A model generated the notes under the pieces. The model was not told where the DNA came from and searched no databases. It saw only the letters and a list, made by a program, of their open reading frames with translations. A stretch of DNA of 64,000 nt from Alphaproteobacteria bacterium (GTDB lineage: Bacteria > Pseudomonadota > Alphaproteobacteria > UBA828). The stretch covers positions 1 to 64,000 of the forward strand of contig JAJEEP010000140.1 in NCBI GenBank assembly GCA_022820945.1, read 5' to 3'. Shown piece by piece: positions 26,364 to 35,379 of this stretch. A program made the translations under genes and the position numbers. Numbering within the stretch: position 1 is the stretch's first letter; each line of letters starts with the position of its first letter.

Positions 26364-27226
26364 AGCTGCTTCCTCACATCGACGACGCGCATGATCCCAC
26401 CCACGATCAGGAGAACAACCAACAACAAGATAACTCCCGTCGCGCTGCTGGGGGGATACTGCGCCATGTTCATCTGAATGATCATGGAAATCGAAACGGT
26501 GCCGACACGCTGCCCGCCGAGGAGGCTGACCGCCGCGAAATCGCTGGCCACCAGGCTGACGACGAAGATCGTGCCGATAGCGATGCCGGGCTTGCAGAGC
26601 GGGATAATCACGTGCCACAGGATTTGAATCCCGGAGGCACCGTTATCCCTTGCCGCCTCGATCAGGTCGCGGTTGATCCGCGCCATGACGTTGAAGAGCG
26701 GCGCCATCATGAACAGCGTGAAGATCTGGATATAGGAGAGGAATACAGCGAACTCGGAAAACAGCAGGAACTGGAGCGGCTCTGAGGAAATGCCGGTCCA
26801 GAGCACGAACTTGTTGATGATGCCTTCCTTGCCGAGGAACGGGACCCACGCCACCATCCGAATGACGCTGGAGGTCCAGAACGGCACCACGCAGAGCAGG
26901 AACAGCAGCAGCTTCGTTCGCAACTCGACAAGGTCGAAGACCAGGAAATAGGCCAAGGTGAAACCGAGGACCAGGGTCACCACCCAGGTGATCCCGACCA
27001 TCTTCAGGGTCTGCAGGTAATTGATGCCCGTCAGGCTTGAGGTGAACAGTTCGATGTAATTCTCGAGTGTGGCGTCCGGGACGGTCATGAACCCGGTGAA
27101 TTCGTAGAAGCTCATGATCATGATCATGATCACGGGCCCAACGAGGAAGAACAGCAGCGCCAGGCTGAGCGGCGAGATCTGCAGCGCAGCGCGATATCGC
27201 AACACTGAAGTGATCACGCGCACCAT
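26360..27226 (-). CDS. ABC transporter permease (PotB-like)
   Basis: A 288-residue inner-membrane permease with about six hydrophobic segments and the conserved cytoplasmic loop EAARDNGASGIQILWHVIIPLCKPG. It belongs to the spermidine/putrescine-type (PotB) permeases. It lies downstream of the binding-protein gene after a strong hairpin, and overlaps the PotC-like gene by 4 bp. Ligand specificity lies in the binding protein. Confidence 0.9.
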   Translation of the reverse strand: MVRVITSVLRYRAALQISPLSLALLFFLVGPVIMIMIMSFYEFTGFMTVPDATLENYIELFTSSLTGINYLQTLKMVGITWVVTLVLGFTLAYFLVFDLVELRTKLLLFLLCVVPFWTSSVIRMVAWVPFLGKEGIINKFVLWTGISSEPLQFLLFSEFAVFLSYIQIFTLFMMAPLFNVMARINRDLIEAARDNGASGIQILWHVIIPLCKPGIAIGTIFVVSLVASDFAAVSLLGGQRVGTVSISMIIQMNMAQYPPSSATGVILLLVVLLIVGGIMRVVDVRKQL

Positions 27227-27280
27227 CGAACAGCTCTCATCGGCATTGAAGGCCTGTCAGGGGGCAATGCAGGAAAAGGA

Positions 27281-27308
27281 GTGTGGGGCGTCCGGAGACG
27301 CCCCACAC
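27281..27308 (-). terminator. Terminator/attenuator hairpin after the binding-protein gene
   Basis: A perfect 12-bp stem, gtgtggggcgtc and gacgccccacac, with a 4-nt loop. On the minus strand it follows the binding-protein stop by 14 bp and is trailed by tccttttcctg, a U-rich stretch. It should end or thin transcription before the permease genes, giving more binding protein than membrane subunits, as is common in such operons. Confidence 0.8.
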
Positions 27309-27321
27309 CTCGATCCAAACG

Positions 27322-28629
27322 CTACGCGGCGATGAATTCCGCCCACCGCTTGGTCAGGTACTTGTTCTCGTCCATGGTGGAGTTCCAGATGGCGACACGG
27401 CCCATGCGGTTCTTGTACGAGCCGCCGTCGCGGATCGTGCCGGGCTTCTCCATCAGGTTGCCGAACGGATCGTAGATGTCGACCGTTGCCGGCTTGCCCT
27501 CGTACCAGAAGTCCCATTCGGCCTCGGGCAGCACCTTCCTGGTGTTCTCGGGCGTAACCACGTAGTAGCCCTGCCTGGCGAACATCGCACCAACCGGACC
27601 CGAGTGGTACCAGGTCACGTAGTCGTAAGCTGCGCCGATCATCTTGCCCTCGAGATGGTTGGGCAGGACGTGGCCCGTGGTCCAGGAGCGATACCCTTCC
27701 TTCAGATCCTGATAAATGCAGGGCACGCCTTGCGCCCGCACGGCGGTGACCGCCGGCGACCACATGGACTGGATCACTACCTCGCCGTTGACCATGAGCT
27801 GGACCGACTCGTTGAAGGCCGACCAAAGCGCACGCCAGTGGCCGTCGTTCTTGAGCTGGATCAGACGGTCGACGCTGTAGTCGATCTCCTCCTGGGTCAT
27901 GTTGCCCTTGTCACCGTACGTGAGTTCGCCGGCGGCCTCGAAGGCGGTCGCCGCGTCCATCAGGCCGATGGTCGGGAAGCTCACCAGCGCCGCCTTGCCG
28001 GCGAATTCCGGATTGATCAGCTCGGCCCAGGAATCGATGGGCCGGCCAATCAGGTCTGGCCGGATACCTAGCGTGTCGGCGTTGTGCAGCACCGGATGGG
28101 CCGTCAGCCACTGCGTGGAGCCGGGCTCCACGAAGTCCCTGCCGTCGGGCCCCGACGTATAGGACACGGTGCTCGGGTTCTGCCCCTGGCCGAACCATGC
28201 ATCGGGCCAGATCTTGCCCGGCCCCTTGTAGAGATCGACCACCTTGTCCCACTCGGGCAGCTTGGTGGTGTCCCAAGGCATGAACTTGCCGGTGGGCCAG
28301 AAAAACTTCATCTGCAGATAGGCCGGCTCGAACAGGTCGGACGACCCGGTCTGGGTCAGTCCCCGCTTCTGAATCTCGTCGAGTCCGACGGGGGTGAGCT
28401 GGACCGTAAAGTCGAGGGCCTCGTTGGCCATGTTTTCCAAAAGCTGGAAATGCGACCACGGCCCGCCGGTCGACCGGAGGGTGAGGTCCTTGATGTCCTG
28501 CGACCATACGGTCGGGAAGCCCCCGCTAAGCTGGGTCGCCGCGGCAACACCGGCCACGGCCGCCGTCCCCTTGAGGAGCGTGCGGCGGCTCACACCCGTC
28601 TTGCTCTTGTCGCTACTGGTCTTGCGCAT
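27322..28629 (-). CDS. ABC transporter substrate-binding protein (PotD-like), Tat-type signal
   Basis: A 435-residue extracellular solute-binding protein. The N-terminus has a twin-arginine motif (GVSRRTLLKG) followed by an Ala-rich hydrophobic stretch, indicating Tat export, which is frequent in this family in alphaproteobacteria. The body fits the family-1/PotD class: AYLQMKFFWPTGK and VQLMVNGEVVIQSMWSP. The ligand is likely a cationic or zwitterionic nitrogen compound; the hydantoinase genes downstream suggest a cyclic ureide or its precursor. Confidence 0.88.
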   Translation of the reverse strand: MRKTSSDKSKTGVSRRTLLKGTAAVAGVAAATQLSGGFPTVWSQDIKDLTLRSTGGPWSHFQLLENMANEALDFTVQLTPVGLDEIQKRGLTQTGSSDLFEPAYLQMKFFWPTGKFMPWDTTKLPEWDKVVDLYKGPGKIWPDAWFGQGQNPSTVSYTSGPDGRDFVEPGSTQWLTAHPVLHNADTLGIRPDLIGRPIDSWAELINPEFAGKAALVSFPTIGLMDAATAFEAAGELTYGDKGNMTQEEIDYSVDRLIQLKNDGHWRALWSAFNESVQLMVNGEVVIQSMWSPAVTAVRAQGVPCIYQDLKEGYRSWTTGHVLPNHLEGKMIGAAYDYVTWYHSGPVGAMFARQGYYVVTPENTRKVLPEAEWDFWYEGKPATVDIYDPFGNLMEKPGTIRDGGSYKNRMGRVAIWNSTMDENKYLTKRWAEFIAA

Positions 28630-28739
28630 GCTTTCCTCCCTCGCCTGCGTTCCTCGAATGATCGCCCTCTCGCCGGCCTGGGCGATGTTCCTCGGTCGAT
28701 GCAGTGCGACGGCTGCCGGCGGCCGCCAGTGAATTCGCG

Positions 28740-29867
28740 TTAGTCGAAGCTCTCTCCGATCAGGTTCTGGGCGCCACTGGCGCGTTCCATCACGCGCACG
28801 TCCTCGCTCGCCCAGGTGACGGTAACCTGGTCGCCCACCTTGGTCGGGTTGGCGAAATACTCACGGTCCTCGATCACCGCGACGAGGTCCCGCTTCTGCT
28901 CCCGGGTCATGGTGAGCTTGACCCAGTTGCCCTGATATTCGATGGCGTGGACCGTGCCGCCAAGAGTGTTGCCACGATCCAGCTCGATGCTTCCGCCTGC
29001 CAAATGCACCTTGTCGCGGCGGACGCCGAAGTTCACTTCCTCGCCCACTTGGTGACCGTTGCTTGGCAGGTGGAAATTGTCGCCTTCGATGCCCGCGACC
29101 GTCGCCACATTGTTCTCGACGCCAGACACCTTACCGGCGAACACGTTCCAGCCGCCCATGAATTCGGCAACGTAGGTGGTGCGCGGCTCGTCGTAGATCT
29201 CAGGCCCCGTCGCCGCCTGCTCGATGCGGCCGGTGTCCATCACCACGACCATGTCGGCAATCGCCAGCGCCTCCGGCTGAGTATGGGTGACGTGGATGAA
29301 GGTGATGCCGAGGTCGATCTGAATGAACTTCAGCTCGGCGCGCATCTGCAGGCGCAGGAACTCGTCCAGCGCCGAGAGCGGCTCGTCGAGCAGCAGCACC
29401 TTGGGGTTGGTGATCAGCGAGCGGGCGAGCGCGACGCGCTGCTGCTGCCCGCCCGAGAGCTGCGCCGGCATGCGGTCGGCCAGCGGGTCAAGTTGCACGC
29501 GCTTCAGCACCTCGTAGGCGCGCTCGCGGCGCTCGCCCTTGGCAACCCTCTTCATCTTCAGGCTGAAGGCGACATTGTCCAACACGGTCAGATGGGGGAA
29601 GAGCGCGTAGCTCTGGAACATCATCGACGTGCCGCGCTGACCGGTGGGCTTGCCGATTACCGATTCGCCGCCGATCGACACGTCGCCCTCGGTCGGCACC
29701 TCGTGACCCGCAATGATGCGGAGCAGGGTCGTCTTGCCGCAGCCGCTCGGCCCGAGCAGACAACAATAGGAGCCGTCGGGAATCGTGAGGTTTATGTCCT
29801 CGACGGCAACCGTGGGGCCGAACCGCTTGGTCACGCCCCTGATTTCTACATCGCCACGTTCCGCCAT
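28740..29867 (-). CDS. ABC transporter ATP-binding protein (PotA-like)
   Basis: A 375-residue protein from ATG 29867 (MAERGDVEIRG). The track start is a TTG 18 codons upstream; the ATG has AAGGGA about a dozen bases before it. Walker A GPSGCGKTT, signature LSGGQQQRVALARS, Walker B VLLLDEPLSA and HVTHTQPEALAI (switch His). The C-terminal third is a TOBE-type regulatory domain. It is the first gene of the operon PotA-PotD-PotB-PotC-hyuA-hyuB and diverges from the acyl-CoA dehydrogenase gene. Confidence 0.92.
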   Translation of the reverse strand: MAERGDVEIRGVTKRFGPTVAVEDINLTIPDGSYCCLLGPSGCGKTTLLRIIAGHEVPTEGDVSIGGESVIGKPTGQRGTSMMFQSYALFPHLTVLDNVAFSLKMKRVAKGERRERAYEVLKRVQLDPLADRMPAQLSGGQQQRVALARSLITNPKVLLLDEPLSALDEFLRLQMRAELKFIQIDLGITFIHVTHTQPEALAIADMVVVMDTGRIEQAATGPEIYDEPRTTYVAEFMGGWNVFAGKVSGVENNVATVAGIEGDNFHLPSNGHQVGEEVNFGVRRDKVHLAGGSIELDRGNTLGGTVHAIEYQGNWVKLTMTREQKRDLVAVIEDREYFANPTKVGDQVTVTWASEDVRVMERASGAQNLIGESFD

Positions 29868-30042
29868 GCCCGCCAACGTCCCTTCTGCCTGTACGGGGGT
29901 CTCGTCGCTCCCTTGGGGCAAACGTCGTCTATTCCAAGACAGATTGACATACCGCCCACGCGGCGCAGCCTCAAGTATTTTCTCGATCAGGCCAGCGGGA
30001 TATGCTCGCCGCCCACACGACCAAGGACCGGAGTTTATTGCG
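29868..30042. promoter_or_regulatory. Divergent promoter region
   Basis: A 175-bp interval between two divergent genes must carry promoters for both the PotA-like operon and the acyl-CoA dehydrogenase. A TTGACA hexamer occurs on the plus strand near 29943, but no matching -10 at 16-18 bp was found. No operator palindrome was recognised. Confidence 0.4.
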
Positions 30043-31212
30043 ATGGCGAACCATGCCGAGACCGTGGACCAGGAACAGGAAGCGCTGATTCTCGACGGAA
30101 TCGAGCGATTCCTGGACCGCGACGTCCGCCCTCACGTCGCCGCGCTCGAGCATGACGACATCTATCCGGAAGACATCGTCGAGAAGATGAAGGAGATGGG
30201 GCTGTTCGGCGCCACCATCTCCGAAGAATTCGGCGGCCTCGGCCTGCCGATCACGACCTACGCCAAGATCATCGAGCGGCTCTCCCACGCCTGGATGTCG
30301 GTGAGCGGGCTGATCAACTCCCACCTCATCATGGCCGCCGCCGTCGAGCGCTTCGGCACCGACGAGCAGCGGGACTCCTACCTGCCCCGCTTCGCGAGCG
30401 GCGAGCTGCGCGGCGGGCTCGCGCTCACGGAGCCGGACTGCGGCACCGACCTGCAGGCGATCCGCACCACGGCCAGGCGCGAGGGCAACAACGCCTACGT
30501 CATCAACGGCGCCAAGACCTGGATCACCAACAGCATCCACGGCTCCTGCCTCGCGCTGCTGGTCAAGACCGACCCCAATGCCGAGCCCAGGCACAAGGGC
30601 ATGAGCCTCTTCCTCGCGGAGAAGGGCGAGGGCTTCCGGGTCAGCCGCAAGCTCCAGAAGCTCGGCTATCGCGGGATCGACACGGCCGAGCTTGCCTTCG
30701 AGGACTACCGGGTCGATGCCGACAAGCTGATCGGCGGGGTCGAGGGCAAGGGCCTCCAGCACGCGCTGAGCGGCCTGGAGCTCGGCCGCATCAACGTTGC
30801 CGCACGCGGAGTCGGCGTCGCCCAGTCGTGCCTCGACGAGGCGGTGCGCTACTCCCAGGAGCGCAAGACCTTCGGCAAGCCGATCGCCCAGCACCAGGCA
30901 ATCCAGATCAAGCTCGCCGACATGGTGACCCGCACCGAGGCCGCACGGCTGCTCACCGAGCGCGCGGCGCTCGCCTACGAGACCGGCCAGCGCTGCGACA
31001 TGGAGGCCGGGATCGCCAAGCTCTTCGCCACCGAGGCCGCGCTCGAGAACAGCATCGAAGCGATGCGCATCCACGGCGGCTACGGCTACTCCAAGGAGTT
31101 CCCCATCGAGCGGATGTACCGCGATGCGCCGCTGCTCTGCATCGGCGAGGGCACCAACGAGATCCAGCGGCTGATCATCGCGCGTCAGCTGATCGAGCGA
31201 AATCCGGCGTGA
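30043..31212 (+). CDS. Acyl-CoA dehydrogenase
   Basis: A 389-residue flavoprotein. Hallmarks are ALTEPDCGTDLQA and INGAKTWITNS (FAD/substrate), GYRGIDTAELAFEDYRV, and the C-terminal RIHGGYGYSKEFPIERMYRDA with IGEGTNEIQRLIIARQL. The catalytic Glu at the EGTNE position appears absent as such or supplied elsewhere, as varies between subfamilies. ATG 30043 has GGAG upstream. Its stop overlaps the GTG start of a CoA-transferase gene, so the pair probably activates and then oxidises one carboxylic acid. Confidence 0.93.
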   Translation: MANHAETVDQEQEALILDGIERFLDRDVRPHVAALEHDDIYPEDIVEKMKEMGLFGATISEEFGGLGLPITTYAKIIERLSHAWMSVSGLINSHLIMAAAVERFGTDEQRDSYLPRFASGELRGGLALTEPDCGTDLQAIRTTARREGNNAYVINGAKTWITNSIHGSCLALLVKTDPNAEPRHKGMSLFLAEKGEGFRVSRKLQKLGYRGIDTAELAFEDYRVDADKLIGGVEGKGLQHALSGLELGRINVAARGVGVAQSCLDEAVRYSQERKTFGKPIAQHQAIQIKLADMVTRTEAARLLTERAALAYETGQRCDMEAGIAKLFATEAALENSIEAMRIHGGYGYSKEFPIERMYRDAPLLCIGEGTNEIQRLIIARQLIERNPA

Positions 31213-32450
31213 GCGACGACGCCACTGCGGCGCCTTCCGCCGGCCCGGTCCGGCCGCTCGAAGGGCTCACCGTCGTCTCTATAGAGCAGTACGGCGCCGC
31301 CCCCTTCGGCACCATGTACCTCGCCGACCTCGGCGCGGACGTCATCAAGATCGAGAACCACAAGGCCGGCGGCGAGATGGGCCGCCACGTGCTGCCCTAC
31401 GCCGAGGACGGCGACAGCCTCTTCTTCCAGACCTTCAGCTGCAACAAGCGCTGCATCGCGCTGGACCTGAAGAAGCCCCGCGGCCGGGAGATTCTGGAGC
31501 GGCTGGCGGGACGCGCCGACGCCCTGATCAACAACCTGCGGGGCGACCTGCCGGGCACACTCGGGCTCGACCACAAGAGCCTGAAGGCGGCCAACCCGCG
31601 CCTCGTCTGCGTGCACCTCTCCGCTTACGGCCGCGACAACGAGCGCGCCGCCTGGCCCGGCCTCGACTACGTGATGCAGGCGGAGGCCGGTTACCTCTCC
31701 ATGACCGGGGAGCCGGACAGCGTGCCGACCCGCTTCGGGCTCTCGGTGGTCGATTTCATGGGCGGGCTGACCGCGGCGCTCGCGCTGGTCTCGGGCGTCA
31801 TGCGGGCGCGTGCGACCGGCCAGGGCATGGACATCGACACCCCGCTCTACGACGTGGCGATGAACAATCTGAGCTATCCCGCGACCTGGCACCTCAACGA
31901 GGGCTTCGAGCCGAGACGCGTGGCGCGCTCGGGCCATCCCTCGCTGGTGCCGAGCGAACTCTACCGCACCGCCGACGGCTGGATCTTCGTGATGGCCAAC
32001 AAGGCGAACTTCTGGCCCGCGCTCTGCCAGGCCATGGAGCGGCCCGAGTGGATCGACGATCCCCTGATGCGGGGTTTTGCGGCGCGCTACGAGAACCGGG
32101 ACGAGGTGATGCGGCGGCTGGAGGCGGTGTTCCTGACCCGCACCACGGAGGCGTGGCTGGAGCGGCTCGCCGGGGTCCTCCCCTGCGCGCCGGTCAACGA
32201 CGTGGCGGGCGCGCTCGCGAGCGACTTCGCCGAGCGGCGGCGCATGGTGCAGGAGGTGGCGCATCCCGAACGCGGCACCATGCGCATGGTGCGCCAGCCG
32301 ATCACGGTGGACGGCGCGGTCATGCCCCGCAGCGCGGCGCCTGCGCTCGGCGCGGATACCGCCGCCATTCTCGCCGACCTGGGCTACACGCCCGACGAGA
32401 TCGAGGCGCTGGAGGCCGACGGCACGATCCACCGTGCCAGTGGCTCATAG
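31209..32450 (+). CDS. Family III CoA-transferase (CaiB/BaiF)
   Basis: A 413-residue protein starting GTG at 31209, overlapping the dehydrogenase stop (GTGA). CaiB/BaiF features include the opening LEGLTVVSIEQYGAAPFGTMYLADLGADVIKIE, KRCIALDLKKPRGREIL, LSAYGRDNERAAWPGLDY with the likely catalytic Asp of the GLDY block, and GMDIDTPLYDVAM. These enzymes move CoA between carboxylates. It is coupled to acyl-CoA dehydrogenase. The 540-residue track ORF begins inside the dehydrogenase and is over-extended. Confidence 0.92.
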   Translation: MSDDATAAPSAGPVRPLEGLTVVSIEQYGAAPFGTMYLADLGADVIKIENHKAGGEMGRHVLPYAEDGDSLFFQTFSCNKRCIALDLKKPRGREILERLAGRADALINNLRGDLPGTLGLDHKSLKAANPRLVCVHLSAYGRDNERAAWPGLDYVMQAEAGYLSMTGEPDSVPTRFGLSVVDFMGGLTAALALVSGVMRARATGQGMDIDTPLYDVAMNNLSYPATWHLNEGFEPRRVARSGHPSLVPSELYRTADGWIFVMANKANFWPALCQAMERPEWIDDPLMRGFAARYENRDEVMRRLEAVFLTRTTEAWLERLAGVLPCAPVNDVAGALASDFAERRRMVQEVAHPERGTMRMVRQPITVDGAVMPRSAAPALGADTAAILADLGYTPDEIEALEADGTIHRASGS

Positions 32451-32459
32451 CGCCGGTTG

Positions 32460-32801
32460 CTACGAAGGCTCTTCCGGGACCAGATCTTCGAGCTGGGCGA
32501 TGAGGCGGGGAATGTCCTGCTCCACCGTCTCCCACACACGCACCAGGTTGATGTCGAAATAGCCGTGTACAAGCCGATTCCGCATTCCGACAATTTCCGC
32601 CCAGGGGATGTCGGGGTGCGCTTGCTTGGTATCGGCACCGATGCGTGACGCTGCCTCCCCGACGATCTCCACCGCCTTCATGATCGCAAGTTGCAAAGTC
32701 CGGCTCTGCTTGAAGTCAGAGAGCGTCGCCCCCCGCGCCATGTCGTGCGCTTCGCGCGCGGCCATCAACATGTCGAGCAACAGGGCATTCTCATGCCGCA
32801 T
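32460..32801 (-). CDS. hepT: HepT-like toxin (DUF86)
   Basis: A 113-residue protein from ATG 32801 (MRHENALLLDML). It carries the HEPN RNase/AMP-acceptor motif Rx4HxY in RNRLVHGYF. Length and all-alpha composition fit HepT (DUF86). Its start lies inside the 3' end of the nucleotidyltransferase gene (11-bp overlap), the standard MntA-HepT order. In characterised pairs MntA neutralises HepT by adding AMP to the HxY tyrosine. Confidence 0.92.
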   Translation of the reverse strand: MRHENALLLDMLMAAREAHDMARGATLSDFKQSRTLQLAIMKAVEIVGEAASRIGADTKQAHPDIPWAEIVGMRNRLVHGYFDINLVRVWETVEQDIPRLIAQLEDLVPEEPS

Positions 32802-33102
32802 AGATGGTCTCGGCCGACTGGAGAATGGCCTTGCGGCGTATGTAGTTCCTGCTCGTCTCGATCCCTGCGCGTTCGGCCAGGTCCACCTCGCGTCCGAAGA
32901 GCGATTTGAGTTCCCCTTCCATGCGGACCATGTCGAAGAGCGTGTGCCGGGCCGCGTCGTCGAACGAGACCAGCACGTCGATGTCGCTGTCCGGGCCGAA
33001 ATCGTCGCGCAGCACGGAGCCGAAGAGCGCAAGCTCCGTCACCTGCCAGCGCTCGCAGAAGGCGGCGATTCCGTCGGCAGGAATGGCGATGCGGGCGGTC
33101 AT
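32791..33102 (-). CDS. mntA: MntA-like minimal nucleotidyltransferase antitoxin
   Basis: A 103-residue protein from ATG 33102 (MTARIAIPADG). The nucleotidyltransferase motif GS-x10-D-x-D is exact (GSVLRDDFGPDSDID). It is the antitoxin half of a type VII toxin-antitoxin pair that AMPylates HepT. The gene lies just downstream of the MmgE/PrpD gene with no recognisable promoter of its own. The 658-residue track ORF is spurious. Confidence 0.92.
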   Translation of the reverse strand: MTARIAIPADGIAAFCERWQVTELALFGSVLRDDFGPDSDIDVLVSFDDAARHTLFDMVRMEGELKSLFGREVDLAERAGIETSRNYIRRKAILQSAETIYAA

Positions 33103-33128
33103 GCCGGAATGGCCGAGAGTTGCCCCGG

Positions 33129-34553
33129 TCAGGCGAGGCTGAGCAGCGCCGCGACCTCCGCCGGCGTGGAGTCGCCGTCGAGCGCCATCACCGCGTCCAG
33201 CGCGCGCTCGGCCCGGTCGGGCGCGAGCGTCATCGCCGCGTTGTCGCGGAACTTGGCGACGATCTCGTCGGCGCTGAGCGGGCGGGTGTCGGCGCCGCGG
33301 TTGACCTGCTCGCGGTGGCGGAGCGTGCGGCCGTCCGTGGTGCGGATGACCACCTCGCCCGAGTAGTAGGTCGGGAACGCGGAATTGGGATCGACCCGGT
33401 AGGCGATCTTGTCGCAGAGCGCGAGCGCCGCCGGGTCGGTGTAGGCCTCCGATTCCAGCTCGGCGAGTGTGAAACGCCCGCGCGAGAGCACGCTCGCGAT
33501 CATGTAGTGGGCGCTGAACTGCGCCTCGTAGGCGCTCGCCGGGCGGCGCTTGGCGGCCTCGGGCTCGCACACCACGCTGACGCAGCCCTCGCCGATGAGC
33601 GCGTCCACGCTCTCGACATCTGCGGGCGTGAGCCCGTGCTCGTCGCGCAGCGCCTGCGCTGCATCGCCCAGCGCATGGACCAGGTGGCAGGCCGGATAGG
33701 GCTTGATACCGATGCGCAGCATCTCCCAGTCCTCGCAGAGGCCGGCGGTGCACATCGCCCAGTCGATCTCCGCATCGGGTGCGCCGTAGAGCGCGTAGAG
33801 GCCGAAGCGCCCTTCGTAGGGCTCGGCCGGGCCCTGGAACCCCTGCTGGGCGAGGGCCGCGGCGCTGATGCCGGCGAGCGCCGCCCAGCCGGGGTGCATC
33901 CGCTTGGTCCAGGCGCCGTCGTCCAGGAACTGCAGGCTGCCGGCGGCCATGCTGAGCGCGATGCCCTGGGCGTGGGCAAGCTGGGCTTCGGTCATGCCCG
34001 CGAGCCGTCCGGCGGCGAGTGCCGCGCCGAACACGCCGACCATGCCTGTGGGATGGAAGCCCAAGCGATGGAAGCCGCCTTGCGCCGCGGCGGCGATGCG
34101 GGCCGCGCCCTCGATCGCCACGAGATAGGCTTCCAGCATCTCCCGACCCGAGGCGCCGTGCCGCTGCCCTGCGGCCAGCACCGTCGGCACCGCGCTGGTC
34201 GTGGCGTGAATCACGCCGCCGACATGGGTGTCGTCGTAGTCGAGGCCGTGGATGAGGAAGCCGTTCATCTGCGCGGCATCGCGCAGCGGCAGACTGGCCG
34301 GCATCCCGATGACCGGATAGGGCCCGTCGCCGGCCAGGCCGTGGATGGCGGTCAGCGTCTTGTGGCTGAAGTCGTAGCGCGACGCCGCGAGGCCGATGCC
34401 CACCGCATCGAGGATGTGCAGCTTGGCGCGCTCCACCACGGCCTCCGGCACGTCCTCCAGGGTGAGCGCGCGGGCGAAGCGCGCGAGCGTGCGCGCGATC
34501 GGCTCGCTCGGCGCGGGTTCGGATAGCGGGGCGGTCGCTTCGGCGAGGGCCAT
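33129..34553 (-). CDS. MmgE/PrpD family protein
   Basis: A 474-residue protein from ATG 34553 (MALAEATAPLSE); the track's earlier start adds 35 doubtful residues. Family features are AKLHILDAVGIGLAASRYDFSHKTL, DYDDTHVGGVIHATTSAVPTVLA and GGFHRLGFHPTGMVGVFGAALAA. The family includes 2-methylcitrate dehydratase (PrpD) and cis-aconitate decarboxylase, but members next to CaiB or hydantoinase genes often act on other substrates. No prpC/prpB neighbours are present, so a 2-methylcitrate role is unlikely here. Confidence 0.88.
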   Translation of the reverse strand: MALAEATAPLSEPAPSEPIARTLARFARALTLEDVPEAVVERAKLHILDAVGIGLAASRYDFSHKTLTAIHGLAGDGPYPVIGMPASLPLRDAAQMNGFLIHGLDYDDTHVGGVIHATTSAVPTVLAAGQRHGASGREMLEAYLVAIEGAARIAAAAQGGFHRLGFHPTGMVGVFGAALAAGRLAGMTEAQLAHAQGIALSMAAGSLQFLDDGAWTKRMHPGWAALAGISAAALAQQGFQGPAEPYEGRFGLYALYGAPDAEIDWAMCTAGLCEDWEMLRIGIKPYPACHLVHALGDAAQALRDEHGLTPADVESVDALIGEGCVSVVCEPEAAKRRPASAYEAQFSAHYMIASVLSRGRFTLAELESEAYTDPAALALCDKIAYRVDPNSAFPTYYSGEVVIRTTDGRTLRHREQVNRGADTRPLSADEIVAKFRDNAAMTLAPDRAERALDAVMALDGDSTPAEVAALLSLA

Positions 34554-34678
34554 CGGGAGTCTCTGTCGTCGTGGGGGAACAGTTGATCCCCACTTTAGCA
34601 CGGCAGCCCGCCACTTTGGACGCCGCCCCCGCTGTGCCATGGTGAGCGCGCCACGCACCGCAGCCCGGAAAGGACGCC

Positions 34679-35365
34679 ATGACCGCGCAACTCATCACGC
34701 CTGCCCTCTTCGACTTCCTGCGCGAGCTCGGGGCCAACAACGAGCGGCCGTGGTTCGAGGAGAACAAGGCGCGCTACCAGGCCGAAGTGCGCGACCCCAT
34801 GCTCGACTTCATCCAGGCCTTCGCGGAGCCGCTGGCGGAGATCAGTCCGCACTTCCGCGCCGACCCCAGGGCCAACGGCGGCTCGCTCTTCCGCATCTAT
34901 CGGGACACGCGGTTCTCCAAGGACAAGACGCCCTACAAGACCAACGTGGGGGCGCACTTCCGCCACGAGGCAGGCAAGGACGCGCACGCGCCGGGCTTCT
35001 ACCTGCACCTGGAGCCCGGCATGTGCTTCGCCGGCTGCGGCGTCTGGCATCCGGACAGTCCCACGCTCGGCCGGATCCGCGATGCCATCGTCGAGAAGCC
35101 GGAGGAATGGACGCGGATCACCACGGGCGCCGACTTCTGCCGGACCTTCCGGCTGGCGGGCGAGGCGCTCAAGCGCCCGCCGCGCGGCTACGACCCCGAG
35201 CATTCCCTGATCGAGGACCTCAAGCGCAAGGACTTCGTGGTGATCGCGGACGTGGAGGAGGCCGAAGCGGTCCGTCCCGACTTCCTCGACCGCTTCGCGG
35301 CGATCGCGCGCGCGGGCGGCGAGTTCACCGACTTCCTGTGCAAGGCGGTCGGCGTGCCGTTCTAG
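34679..35365 (+). CDS. DUF2461 domain-containing protein
   Basis: A 228-residue protein matching the DUF2461 (TIGR02453) family across its length. Characteristic blocks are FLRELGANNERPWFEENKARYQ near the N-terminus, FRIYRDTRFSKDKTPYKTN at about residues 68-86, and FYLHLEPGMCFAGCGVW. Function is unknown. It is a lone plus-strand gene between two minus-strand catabolic genes. Confidence 0.9.
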   Translation: MTAQLITPALFDFLRELGANNERPWFEENKARYQAEVRDPMLDFIQAFAEPLAEISPHFRADPRANGGSLFRIYRDTRFSKDKTPYKTNVGAHFRHEAGKDAHAPGFYLHLEPGMCFAGCGVWHPDSPTLGRIRDAIVEKPEEWTRITTGADFCRTFRLAGEALKRPPRGYDPEHSLIEDLKRKDFVVIADVEEAEAVRPDFLDRFAAIARAGGEFTDFLCKAVGVPF

Positions 35366-35379
35366 CTCGCGCGCGGCGC

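Noticed and set aside
33129-34553. 2-methylcitrate dehydratase (prpD)
   Set aside because: No prpB or prpC neighbours; the MmgE/PrpD family is functionally broad, so no gene symbol was assigned.
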